From Piscicola geometra (taxonomy: Eukaryota; Annelida; Clitellata; Hirudinida; Piscicolidae), in assembly GCA_943735955.1 (NCBI GenBank), contig OX030956.1, positions 15,062,695 to 15,126,694 of the forward strand: a stretch of 64,000 nt of DNA. Direction: 5' to 3'. The translations under genes were made by a program, and so were the position numbers. A model generated the notes under the pieces. That model did not search any database. It saw only the letters and a program-made list of their open reading frames with translations, and had not been told where the DNA came from. Positions 10,723-20,924 of the stretch are shown piece by piece (the first letter of the stretch is position 1; every line of letters starts with the position of its first letter).

Positions 10723-12169
10723 ATGTATTCTTCCAATGTAGTGGTTATCTTTTTTTTTTTTGGTTTATACTATTCACAGCCTGACAGACGCATGCCATGT
10801 TACAATGGTTCTGAGAACCATGGTTCTTATGCGCCGAAGCGCCACTCCACACGACGTACACATCTTTCAATGCATACGTCGCAAACACCGCATCATATAC
10901 ACTAGGTATATGATAGTTCACGGTTGCTTCCAAGGATTCGAACTGGCAACCTTTAAGTTGCAAGTCCGACGTCTACCAACTAAGCCATCCCCGCTCCCCA
11001 TCTTGTTTCTGAGCTCTGTGGCATTCTTCTTCCCTGTCACAGGTTTTTAATATACATTTGATGAATATTTTGTGCGTTTAAATTCAATTCTAACGCTAAA
11101 TATTAAGTTTTAAAAAATCAAAATTTCCATACCTTCTAAACCGTTTGAATGATAAAATTCACTTGTTATGATTTTCACCAGATAAGTATAATGATGATAA
11201 AATCATATTTTTGTTAGTGTTGACAATTTCAGCTTTTGTCAAATTAATGATGAACAGCAATGCAGGGTTGTCATAGATATGGTATATACTACTTGTTGTT
11301 TGTAGTATATCTATGAGCGTAGTATTACTTTAAATAGGTTTACATTCCCAGTTTGATGAATAAAAGAAATTTATAATTTTCTACTTTAAAAAAATGTATT
11401 GAATAAATTAGATCTTTATAAAATTTATCATTTACAAATTCTGATTTCCTTTAAATTCTTCGACGTTATAACTTCTTTGTATGTGATATCCGAATTAACT
11501 ATAGTATAAACTTGTTTTTTTTACTTTTGCAACTAGTAGCAGAGCGATGTGGATCAGTGTGTGGTTTGTTTTGTCAGAGTGGACTGAGAAAGAATTATCA
11601 TGGATGTCACATATGCAAGTGTGTGGATCCATGCGAGGTTAGCAGACTGTCTTAAACAATTTATTATAATTTTCCCCCATTTTTCAAATGGAAGCTAAAA
11701 AGATTTATTTAAAAAAAATTGGTTAAAGAATGTTCTGTACAACTCTTGTCCTTCGGGACAATATTGTAAGGCCATCGATGTTCCATGCTTTCATCCTCCT
11801 TGCTACAAACAAGCCAAGTGTGGTTAGAACAAAAATGTAAATTTCAATTAATATTTAAAAGAATTTAATAATTGTAAAAAAGTTCTCACAAAATTCCAGT
11901 TGACTGTGGACCAGCATGTATGATTTTTTGTGAGCATGGAAACGTATTGGATAAGAATGGGTGTCCCACTTGTAAGTGCAAAGTAAGTTTTATTACATGG
12001 ATTCATTGATTCTTTAGTTATCAAGTAGAAACGGAATAAAACATCAAATTATTGATAATTTTTTAATGAATCCACCATCAGCTCCTAGAAAGTTAATTGT
12101 GCCGAGAGTATCATTGGAATCACCAACAAGGAATCGAGAAAAAGTGACCCTAAAGCGAAAGGAACATAA
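10723..12169 (+). pseudogene. Antistasin-family gene 4, probable pseudogene
   Basis: Tandem duplicate of gene 3. Exon 1 begins at 10723 but is split by a 248-bp antisense SINE; its second half (ILFLSSVAFFFPVT) resumes at 11000 and ends at 11042. Exon 2 is 11537-11637 (A domain, triple acceptor TAG/TAG/CAG). Exon 3 relic is 11738-11822 (B domain), but its acceptor reads TTCTG where gene 3 has TTTTCAG. Exon 4 is 11900-11982 (A-type, intact, acceptor TTCCAG, donor GTAAGT). The last exon starts at 12082 (LLES, TAA at 12096) or 12089 (KVNCAESIIGITNKES..., TAA at 12169). With the damaged TATA box this makes three independent lesions: promoter, signal peptide and one splice site. The remaining domains are well preserved, so inactivation is probably recent. 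Confidence 0.8.
10752..10999 (-). mobile_element. tRNA-derived SINE inserted in exon 1 of gene 4
   Basis: On the minus strand it begins GGGGAGCGGGGATGGCTTAG with an A-box (TGGCTTAGTTGG) and a B-box (AGTTCGAATCC) 40 bp later. It continues into an unrelated body and ends in a run of about ten A (poly-T on the plus strand). It is flanked by ATCTT at 10747-10751 and 11000-11004. A second, 3'-truncated copy is at 47361-47500. Confidence 0.88.
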
Positions 12170-12760
12170 ATGGAAACTTTGAAATATTAATTTATAATAA
12201 TTAAAACTTCAAAAAATATGTGCGTTTACTTTCACTAAATGTTTTTAAAATTTTGTTGAAAAGCAAGTCATATAAGACAGTAAATTAAATAGTAAATTAC
12301 AAATCGAGGTTTAATGGCTAATGGAAGGAAGACTTGTCTGAGGTGCTTCTCTAGATTAATGAATACCCAATACCTAATTTGCAATATAGACTAAATAGAT
12401 AAAATCACTGGTCTGAGGTGTTTCTAGTGCTAGAGCAAAAATGTCTTACTTTCCTATCAAGGTGTGAAACTGCCTACTGTTTTTAGGTTGGCCGTTAACG
12501 CTGTAATGCCTCTTGACCTCTTATCTGTGCCTGTTTAATGATGATAATGAAAGAACAAAAACATTTGGGCCAATACTCTAATGAAATTTTATCAGTCGCC
12601 GTGTCGTGCCTTCAAGAGGCCAAGGTTTTTTTAAATTTACAGAATAATTTTGTATGACTGGCTGTATTATTAGTTTGCTGATCAACTTCACAACAAGGTA
12701 GACTACAGTAACTTGTCACAAATACTAAAAAGTACAAAAAAAAGTTATAGATACCCTGTG
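12170..12760. other. 3' flank of gene 4, no gene seen
   Basis: AT-rich with a slightly GC-richer stretch at 12,410-12,620. No open frame with family features and no clear repeat ends. Confidence 0.5.
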
Positions 12761-13765
12761 AACATTCTATATGGGCCTATATGGGTCCCATATGGGCTAA
12801 ATGGGCTAAGGGTAATCAATATGGGTCCTATATGGGCTTCGTGGGCTAGAGATTATCTATATGGGCCCTATATGGGTCCTATATGGGCTAAATGGGCTTT
12901 AAAAGAATAAAATTTAACGTGTTTTTAAAGAAAACCCTATTTGGGAAGTATATGGGTCTTAAATGGGCTAAATGAGCTTTGAATAATAATAAAAGTTAAA
13001 GTGTTTTTATGGAAAACCTATATGGTTCCTATATGGGCTAAATGGGCTTTGAATAATAAAAAAAGTTGAAGTGTTTTTATGGAAAACCTATGTGGGTCCT
13101 TTATGGGTCCTATATGGGCTAAATGGGCTTTAAAAAAAGTATAATTCTAAGTGTTTTCAAGGAAAGCCTATGTGGGTCCTGTATGGGTCCTATATGGGAT
13201 AAATGGGCTTTGAATAATAAAAAAATTAAAGTTATTTTATGGAAAGCCTATGTGGGTCCTTTATGGGTCCTATATGGGCTAAATGGGCTTTAAAAAAATA
13301 TTAATTCTGGGTGTTTTCAAGGAAAGCCTATGTGGGTCCTATATGGGTCCTATATGGGCTAAATGGGTTCTGAATAATGAAAAAAGTTGAAGTGTTTTCA
13401 TGGAAAGCTTATGTGGGTCCTATATGGGTCCTATATAGGCTAAATGGGCTTTGAATAATAAAAAAAGTTCAAGTGTTTTCAAGGAAAGCCTATGTGGGTC
13501 CTATATGGGTCCTATATGGGCTAAATGGGCTTTGAATAATGAAAAAAGTTGAAGTGTTTTCATGGAAAGCCTATGTGGGTCCTATATGGGCTAAATGGGC
13601 TTTGAATAATAAAAAAAGTTGAAGTGTTTTCATGGAAAGCCTATGTGGGTCCTTTATGGGTTCTATATGGAATAAATGGGCTTTAAAAAAATTTCAAGTG
13701 TTTTTAAGGAAAGCCTTTGTGGGTCCTATATGGGTTTTAAATGGGATCAATGGACTTTGAATTAG
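12760..13765. repeat. ~81-bp minisatellite built on GGGTCCTATATGGG
   Basis: About twelve units: GTGGGTCCTATATGGGTCCT, ATATGGGCTAAATGGGCTTT, an AT-rich GAATAATAAAAAAAGTTGAA part and GTGTTTTCATGGAAAGCCTA. Length varies because the 11-bp TCCTATATGGG block occurs once, twice or thrice. Short frames reading GPIWAKWAL are a by-product of the repeat. Confidence 0.92.
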
Positions 13766-14170
13766 TGTTACATATAGCCATGGTTTTTGTAAAATATTTT
13801 TTTATTTTAGTCATTTGAATTTATTATCTCTTTTATTTTAGAAATGTTATCTTCTGTTGTAATTATTTAAAAAGTATTTGTCTATAAAAGTCATTCTGGT
13901 TTCTTATTAAAGTTTAAAAAAAAATTCTCATTATTAAATATTAACATTAAAAAATTTAAAGTTATGCAAATAATTATTCAATAGTTTAACACTTTTCGAA
14001 ACCCCACAAGTTGTAATCAATGTATTCAATATCTATATAAGATACCAGCCATTTTTTATTAATATGTGTAATGACAAACAAAAGCCGTTTAGCACTCCCC
14101 TTTACCAGAACAAATGAAACCATGGTATTTAATTTATCAATAAATTATTCGCAACAGGTTCTGTCAAAAC

Positions 14171-15762
14171 TAGAGGTCGGACCGGGTACCCGATCTGACC
14201 GGGTACCCGCGGGTACCCGCGGGACTCCCGCGGGAACGGGAATGAAAATTAATTTCGGGACGGGAAAAGTCGGGAACCGGGAATAGGTTTTCGGGACGGG
14301 AACGGGAACGGGAATCAACATTCAAATCGGGAACGGGAAAAGACGGGAACGGGAATCAACTTTTTAATCGGGAACGGGAAAAACGGGAATAACAGTTATT
14401 GGGATTGGATTCTTTAACAATGATTTTTCAGCAAACTTCCAAGTATGGAAATCTTTATTTCATCGATACTCCGTACTTAAAATAAGTATTGAATGCAATG
14501 GAAACGTATAACGAAGCCACCATTGCCAATATCAAAATCTCCAACACTACATTTGAAGTTGTTATGATGAGTCCAAAGATTAGGGAGATTAGAACAAATG
14601 GGTGATGATGAAAACTTTTCAGATGAAATCAAAATGGTCAGTTATATAATTTTAATTTTATAAATTAATACTTTGAATTTGAATGATTAATTTCCAAATG
14701 ATTGCTCAGTTGATCATTTCGACAAAAGAAAAGATGCCATTGATCTTATTCGTATGACAGCATGTCTGTTGCATCTCCAGTATGAAAGAATAATAGGAAA
14801 AAAGTTTGGGATAGAAAAGAAATAAATACCAAGACTTTCATTAGGGAAATTTAATTCTATTTTGTACAGCCAGACCAAGCTGCAGTGCCTTTGAGAAAAA
14901 AATAAATGATGGTTATTTAGACCTATTATGTTTGTTTTTATAATGTAAAAATTATAATAAAATTATTATACTATCAAATTATACGAAGGATTTTATATTT
15001 GAAGTTGTGGAGAATAAGAATGTTGTTAAAAAACATATTTCTAACATTATTGAAAAATTAGTAATAATGAACAAAGAAAAAAATTCAGAAGAGGATGAAT
15101 TGAACAAATATTCACAATTACGTCCCAAAAAAAATTGAAAACTATAAAGATGTTTTATTTTATTGGAGTAAAATGAGCAATTTTAAAATAGTACAAGAAG
15201 TAGCCAAAATTTTGTTTAGTATATCTGCATGTTATATTCGCTGTGAACAGAATTTTTCAATATGTAGTTGTTTAACTTCAGACCCTAAATCATCTCATTT
15301 GAAAGCTGAAACTCTTAACGGTTTAACCCGTGTGAAAAGCAATAAAGACTTGATTGAATTACTCAAAAACAATACTTTCATTTCAATAAATATTGAAATT
15401 TAAATCGTGTTTTTTTATTTCATTAAAAAAAATATTCTCTGATTTTCAAATAATAAATTTTAAGAAATTTTAGAACTAGCAAGTTTGGGACCAGTGAAAA
15501 CGGCAGCGAAAATGAATAAAAAAACAAAAAGCTTTCGGGAACGGGTCGGGACGGGAAAAAAAATTTCGGGAACGGGACGGGACGGGAATCAAAATTCTGA
15601 TGTCCCATCGGGAACGGGACGGGACGGGAAAAAAAAATTCGGGAACGGGACGGGACGGGAATCCAAATTCTGATGTCCCATCGGGAACGGGACGGGACGG
15701 GAAAACAAATTTCGGGAACGGGATGGGACCGGGAATGAAAAATCGTCCATGTCCGACCTCTA
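14171..15762 (+). mobile_element. hAT element copy 1, 1,592 bp, 8-bp target duplication
   Basis: Terminal inverted repeats TAGAGGTCGGAC / GTCCGACCTCTA are flanked by the direct 8-bp duplication GTCAAAAC (14163-14170 and 15763-15770), the hAT hallmark. Both ends carry dense CGGGAACGGGACGGGA-type subterminal repeats. The interior keeps a relic of the hAT C-terminal dimerisation domain on the plus strand (around 15173-15403: SISACYIRCEQNFSICSCLT). Upstream coding sequence is broken and most of the transposase is absent, so the copy is non-autonomous. An equally long relative lies at 36605-38196. Confidence 0.93.
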
Positions 15763-15974
15763 GTCAAAACCAACTCAACTCAAACATACAAAAGAGAAAT
15801 CAAATCGCACGTGTCCAAATTAGAAAAGCAAGCCAAGCAAAATTCAAAAAAAATAAACTTGAAGAATCCGATTAATCACATTTTTTATATTTGGACTATT
15901 TTTTTACATCTTTAAATTTATGTTTGGCAGAAATATTTTAATTTCTTTTTATAAAAATAAATAATTTATCAATC

Positions 15975-16305
15975 AATCATGTGTTGCCCGTATAGCCCAT
16001 ATGGGACCCACTTAATTTGGTGTAGCATTTTGACATGGGTCCCATATGGGCTGCCCATATAGGGCCCATATGGGATGCCCATATAGGGCCCATATAGGCT
16101 GCCCATATAGTTGCCCATATAGCCCATATGGGACCCACTTAATTTGGTGTAGCATTTTGACATGGTTCCCATATGGGCTGCCGATCTAGGGCCCATATAG
16201 GCTGCCCATATAGTTGCCCTATAGCCCATATGGGACCCACTTAATTCGGTGTAGCATTTTGACATGGGTCCCATATGGGCTGCCCATATGGGGCCCATAT
16301 TGGTT
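15975..16305. repeat. Minisatellite of ~120-bp units with CCCATATGGG palindromes
   Basis: Three units of TAGCCCATATGGGACCCACT, TAATTTGGTGTAGCATTTTG, ACATGGGTCCCATATGGGCT and GCCCATATAGGGCCCATAT blocks. On the other strand it shares the GGGTCCCATATGGGCTA motif with the array at 12.8-13.8 kb, on the other side of hAT copy 1. Confidence 0.9.
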
Positions 16306-17080
16306 CTTACTTTCTTCTATCTATCACGATCCTTATGTATTCGAAAGGAATTGAAACTTTTGAAATAATTTAATATGAATTAAGTTGATAAAAAAATATA
16401 TTTTTACATTTTCCAAATGTCGATGCAGCATCTACCAAAAACGGAATTAATTAATGAAAATTTATGTTTTCAAATGCTCCAAATGCTTTTCAAAATTTCA
16501 AATTTTACTTAATTTAACATTTTTAATTATTAAATTCATATGCATTTTCTAAAACAATTATAACTAAATTTTAAAAAATAAAACTCTTCTGTCATGCTTA
16601 TTTTACAAGTAATAAAAATTTCAGTGAGTATATTAAAAAGAGTAAAAGAATTACTTAATTAATTAATTATTGCATATTTTCGATAAAACAATATTGATCT
16701 AAATAAAGTCGTCTGAGAAATGTAGTCTGATCTTTGCAGGTCTTCAATTTATCGTTAACGTTGTCAATAAGCCCCCAGGTCGTAGAAGATAAATTATAAA
16801 TTGTTTCGTAACTTCCGTTCACGATTTTCAAGTTGATCTTGACAGTCAATATTTTATTGTTTTATGAGTTATATAAACAGAATTCAAGAAGCTTTAAAAA
16901 TAAAAAAAATCTAAAAGTTTAAAATTAGTATTTAAAAGATATAAAAAAACTTATATAGTTGACTTTCCTAACGAGCTCAGAGGCACTATCGATCTAAACA
17001 GTAATCAAGTTAAAAATCATGAATGTAGCTTCTTGCTTAGAATCTAAGTCAAAATTAGTTGTTATTCATTAGGCTTATTC
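16306..17080. other. AT-rich intergenic sequence
   Basis: No exon, transposon protein or array recognised. It ends at the gene 5 promoter. Confidence 0.5.
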
Positions 17081-17084
17081 ATTT

Positions 17085-17164
17085 GATTCAAAGGATTTTC
17101 GTGCCCTTCTCTCATGGATACGCATATATGTATATAACAGATCTATTTTCCAAGTCTATATAAG
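17085..17164 (+). promoter_or_regulatory. Promoter region of antistasin gene 5 (TATA at 17157)
   Basis: TATATAAG at 17157-17164, 33-40 nt before the start codon region. Upstream TTTTCGTGCCCTTCTCTCAT is a weak match to the GTGCC...CTC part of the shared module; the GGTAC half is not recognisable. Confidence 0.5.
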
Positions 17165-17196
17165 AGATCGAGCTATCAATGAAAGTCGTGAACAGA

Positions 17197-18536
17197 ATGA
17201 ATTCTTCTAAAGAGCTTTTTGTCTTGTTTTTGAGCCTTCTGGCTATCTTCGTGACTGCTACAGGTGGTTTTCTCTTTTGATTGGTTAATTCTTTCAGTGC
17301 TATAGAACAGTAAACTTTTCAACAAAACATTTTTTCAGCTTTTAAATGCCCTGGCCTATGTAAGAGGTTATGCAAGAGTGGATTCAGGAAAGATGCAAAC
17401 GGTTGTTCCATTTGCAAGTGTGTGGATCCGTGTGAGGTAATTTATTCATAATTTTTTTAGCTAGTTAATTATACGGTTTAAACTAAGTTTGAATATTTAA
17501 AAAAGAATCGAATATTTTTCACCGCTATAAGTTTTATAGGATTTGAAATGAAAATTTAATTTATTCAACAGGATAAAAGTTGTGCAAAAGACTTTTACTG
17601 CGAAAGACAAAATGTCACTTGCATAAGAAAGCCCTGTTACGATATCGGCGTGTGCAGTAAGTGTTTAGTGTGATGAAATTTCTTTTCGCACATAATTTGA
17701 AATAATTATTTTAAACCTTTAAAAACTGGGAATTAAGCTTTTCACTATATGTGTATGACAATGATGGTATATATTCATAAAAAGAATATTAGTAAAGATG
17801 TTGACGATAAAAATCAACTAAAAGTCATTGATTCGAAAAAATAATCTAAATCCATAGAAAAGAAAGATTGCGGACCCGTATGTAAAATGTATTGCGCGAG
17901 TGGCATGCAGACCGATCTGAATGGCTGTCCCATCTGCAAGTGTGTCGACCCTTGCGAGGTTTGGTGAATGAAAGCAAAGCTGCGATTGTATACTAGATAT
18001 GAATAAAAAGAATTAAATAAATTTAAAAGTTATAAAAACAAAACTTCCAGTCGAACCCTTGTTCTGAGGGTATGATGTGTACTAGGAAACCAGTAAAATG
18101 CATAAGAGCTCCTTGCTACGATGTGGCTGAGTGCAGTGAGTACCGAATTAAAACTTTTTAATTAGTCTTCAACTTGTTAAAATATCTTTATTTAATGTTA
18201 GAAATATATTGAAAAAATGTTTATCGAATATTTTGATTGGCACCCTATTGAATATTCAACAATTCACAGTTTGCCCCATGTTAAAGTGTAGAACCTGCAA
18301 ATATGGAAACGTTCTAGATAAAAACGGTTGTAACACTTGCGAGTGTGTCGATGCATGTGCTGTGAGTTTTTCTTTTTGAACACTTATTTATAATTTCTTT
18401 TTCATTTTTTCTTACGATTATTTACGTTGACTTACTTATAAATTATCTATTTTTTTCTCATACACAGGTCATGAAATGCGGCAGTCCAGCTCCTTACTGC
18501 TACGATGGGGCCTGTCACACCGCGCCAAAGCCATGA
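17197..18536 (+). CDS. Antistasin-family gene 5 (A-B-A-B-A plus C-terminal exon)
   Basis: Seven exons: 17197-17263, 17339-17436, 17572-17656, 17858-17958, 18051-18135, 18270-18361 and 18468-18536; 198 aa. Signal peptide MNSSKELFVLFLSLLAIFVT, then alternating domains: A (CKRLCKSGFRKDANGC), B (CERQNVTC...KPCYDIGVC), A (CKMYCASGMQTDLNGC), B (GMMCTRKPVKC...APCYDVAEC), A-type (CRTCKYGNVLDKNGC) and a final exon (CGSPAPYCYDGACH) ending TGA. Every junction has GT/AG and exact phase (1 into A, 0 into B, 1 out). An in-frame ATG at 17179 would add MKVVNR; the paralogues support 17197. AATAAA is at 18708-18713. A secreted protein, inferred protease inhibitor of the antistasin type. The fourth exon shares an 82-nt identical stretch with two exons of gene 6. 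Confidence 0.9.
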
Positions 18537-18539
18537 ACC

Positions 18540-19240
18540 CACCCGAAAAATCGACTGACTCAATTATTGATAATAAGCTTTTGATTTTAAGTTTGATTTT
18601 TATTTCAAATTTGTTAATTACTTTCTGACAGCTTGTGGTTTCAACGTAGAGTTTTTAATTTAAAATGAAAAGTTTTAAATGAAAAAATTAGAATTAGATT
18701 TGGTTGAAATAAAAATTTGTTCAAAACAAAATTTTAGCATTTTGTTGATTTTTTTGGATGTATGATGGTAATTTCTCTTACATTTGTGTGAAACTGGCAT
18801 TTGCCAATCAAAAGTAAAGTATCTGTTTACAAGTGAAGAAGGCATACCATGCTTACTTTGGTAAAAATTGATGAGTATGACAATTTCATCTTCATTTCAT
18901 GATTAGTAAAAATCTTTAATTCAAAAGCTATGATACAAATAATGAAGTCAAATTTGAAGATCCTTCAAGGTTAACGATGCATTTCCTTGATTTTTTATAA
19001 TCCATTAATTCTCCAATTTTTGCTCCTTAGCGTTAGAATAACAAACTTTCCAAATAGTATTTCATTCAAAATCGAATACATTATAGATTACTTTATTAGT
19101 TTAAGTTTAAAATTTTATTTCAAAGAATGTCAAAAATTGATTTAGTGATTTATAGTAATGGATTAATTCATCCGACCTTCAACTTCCCAGCTAAATAGTG
19201 CACAAATTAAATTGAAAAGTTTTGAAAATATGATTTTATT
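18540..19240. other. 3' flank of gene 5
   Basis: 3' UTR with AATAAA at 18708, then AT-rich sequence with nothing recognisable. Confidence 0.5.
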
Positions 19241-19244
19241 GAAA

Positions 19245-19299
19245 ATGAAAATTCAAATTTTAATTTTTGTGTTAGCTTTCGACATACTCCCTTATCCAG
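19245..19299 (+). other. Orphan signal-peptide exon (type II) upstream of gene 6
   Basis: MKIQILIFVLAFDILPYP followed by a good donor, CCAG|GTAAGA, leaving phase 1, as in genes 1 and 2. It is homologous to the first exons of genes 1 and 2 (ATGARARTT start context after GAAA). No A or B exon follows before gene 6. Because gene 6 exon 2 (21070) has a phase-1 acceptor, the exon could serve as an alternative first exon of gene 6, or be the remnant of a lost gene. An in-frame ATG also lies at 19230. Confidence 0.6.
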
Positions 19300-19559
19300 G
19301 TAAGAAAATATAAATGTTTCATATTTATTATTTATTTTAAGCCATTAAATACTCACGTCTAATTTGCGTGTTTATATGAAATCTCTCAAGTATCTTTATC
19401 TAAAAAAATCAGTTCCCTAAATTACAGTCGAAATTTAATATATGAATTCTTCATTTTGATCATCTTATTTTGCTAAGAGGGAATAAATATAACACAAATT
19501 TTCTAATAAAATAAGGCTTTATCATCTACATTTTCATATTTTCATATTCAATGTATAAT

Positions 19560-19885
19560 CAAGTTTATTTAAATATCACAGCACAAAAACCATCATTCCA
19601 ATACATAACTCTCATCATCATCACAGCACGACCAGCCCTTCTACAGCATCATATTCACCACATCATCAATATCAATATTTCCCCCCACTGCAACTCATGG
19701 CTTATCACTTGTTCACTGCTTTCACTGTGGTCTCCACAGTGAATAGTGCTGCAGTTGGGAGAGCAATCCAGTGCTGTATAAACCAAGCCTTTCGGAATCC
19801 TCTTGACGCTGGTGTTGAGATTGTGACCGGAGATGCACAAAAAGTCTTTGCCGAGACTGGCATCTTTGTTTTTATGTGAATTATC
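19560..19885 (-). other. GC-richer fragment, possible 3' part of an mRNA-derived copy
   Basis: Unlike its surroundings this segment has balanced base composition. On the minus strand it reads DASLGKDFLCISGHNLNTS in one frame. It is followed by a TGATGATG-rich stretch and AATAAA near 19567, as in an mRNA 3' end. The fragment at 38205-38290 (minus) is similar over about 65 nt (SSSVGKDFSFTLYGSLGTS). I do not recognise the parent gene. Open frames exist on both strands, so the coding strand is uncertain. Confidence 0.35.
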
Positions 19886-19889
19886 AATT

Positions 19890-20534
19890 ATTTAAAAGTT
19901 AAAAGATATTCGTTAGAATCCTTTGAGTAATGAACATTTATCTTCAGTGTTGGTATATTTTAAAGTTTCAACGAAGCATTAGTTTGTAATAAACATTATA
20001 GAACCAAATTTAGTTAATTTGTATTTCAATATTCGATTCGTTCAGAAAAATTACTAATGATTTTAAAAAAAACCCGTCATTTAAGAAATGTAATTAAACC
20101 TCTGCAGGTGTTTGATTACACTATCATAAAAAATTCTCCGAAACATAACTTTGTAATATTGCTTATTAATGAGTTTTCAAATAATTAAGTTGTTGACAAC
20201 TCGGCTGTTACAAAGCTTGGGAACATTCCACAAAAATTGCAAGCTGGGGTATTTTCAACATTACTCACTTTTTGAAAGAAGCATTTAACTTATAAAATCA
20301 ATGATCATTATCCTTATTATGCTATATGTGAAAACTGTTTTTTTCCACTTAGAAACTTGATTGATTATCAAAAATTATATCCTATTAGTTTTCAGTTTAA
20401 AATGATTTATGCTGAAAGGTCATTTGAAAGAAAATTGTTCTCCTATCTGTTACGAGGTGCGCATAAATAAAAATAAATGCTTTTTCATTAAATCTTGAAG
20501 ACTTCAAAAACGCTTTGCAAACTTGTGAAGTATC
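19890..20534. other. AT-rich intergenic sequence
   Basis: No exon or repeat end recognised. Confidence 0.5.
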
Positions 20535-20612
20535 AATAAATCAATCAAATATATTAATATAACGCTTTTACATAACTTCAAGACCCCTCTATAAGTATAC
20601 TATAAATAAAAG
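20535..20612 (-). mobile_element. Degraded LINE family B 3' end
   Basis: AATCAATCAAATATATTAAT then ATAACGCTTTTACATAACTT, a diverged version of the (AATC)n-TATAGCGCTTTT terminus. Confidence 0.55.
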
Positions 20613-20796
20613 CAATAAAAAGAAAGTCAACTCACACTGTGAGTTAGAAATTTCAAATAGAATATGGTAGAGAGCTCTAATATTATATGCAATATATAAA
20701 AAGCGTTTATAAATTATCTTTTACCTAGCCAGTAAGCAACTGAACAATTGGTTGAATGAGGTGTTTATTTTCCAGATAGGCATAAAAAAGCTATAA

Positions 20797-20890
20797 TGTT
20801 TCATGCTGTTTGAATTGTATTCAAATGTCGTGCCTAGCCCTCGCTGGTACGAGTTTCTCATATGAAACTTTTTTTAAAGCTCTATATAAA
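20797..20890 (+). promoter_or_regulatory. Promoter module and TATA box of gene 6
   Basis: TTTCATGCTGTTTGAATTGT, then GTCGTGCC, an 11-nt spacer and GGTACGAG, with TATATAAA at 20883-20890. It aligns with the gene 3 and gene 4 modules. Confidence 0.6.
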
Positions 20891-20924
20891 AGAGCGTGCG
20901 ATCGGCGAAGAACTCGTTAACAAA

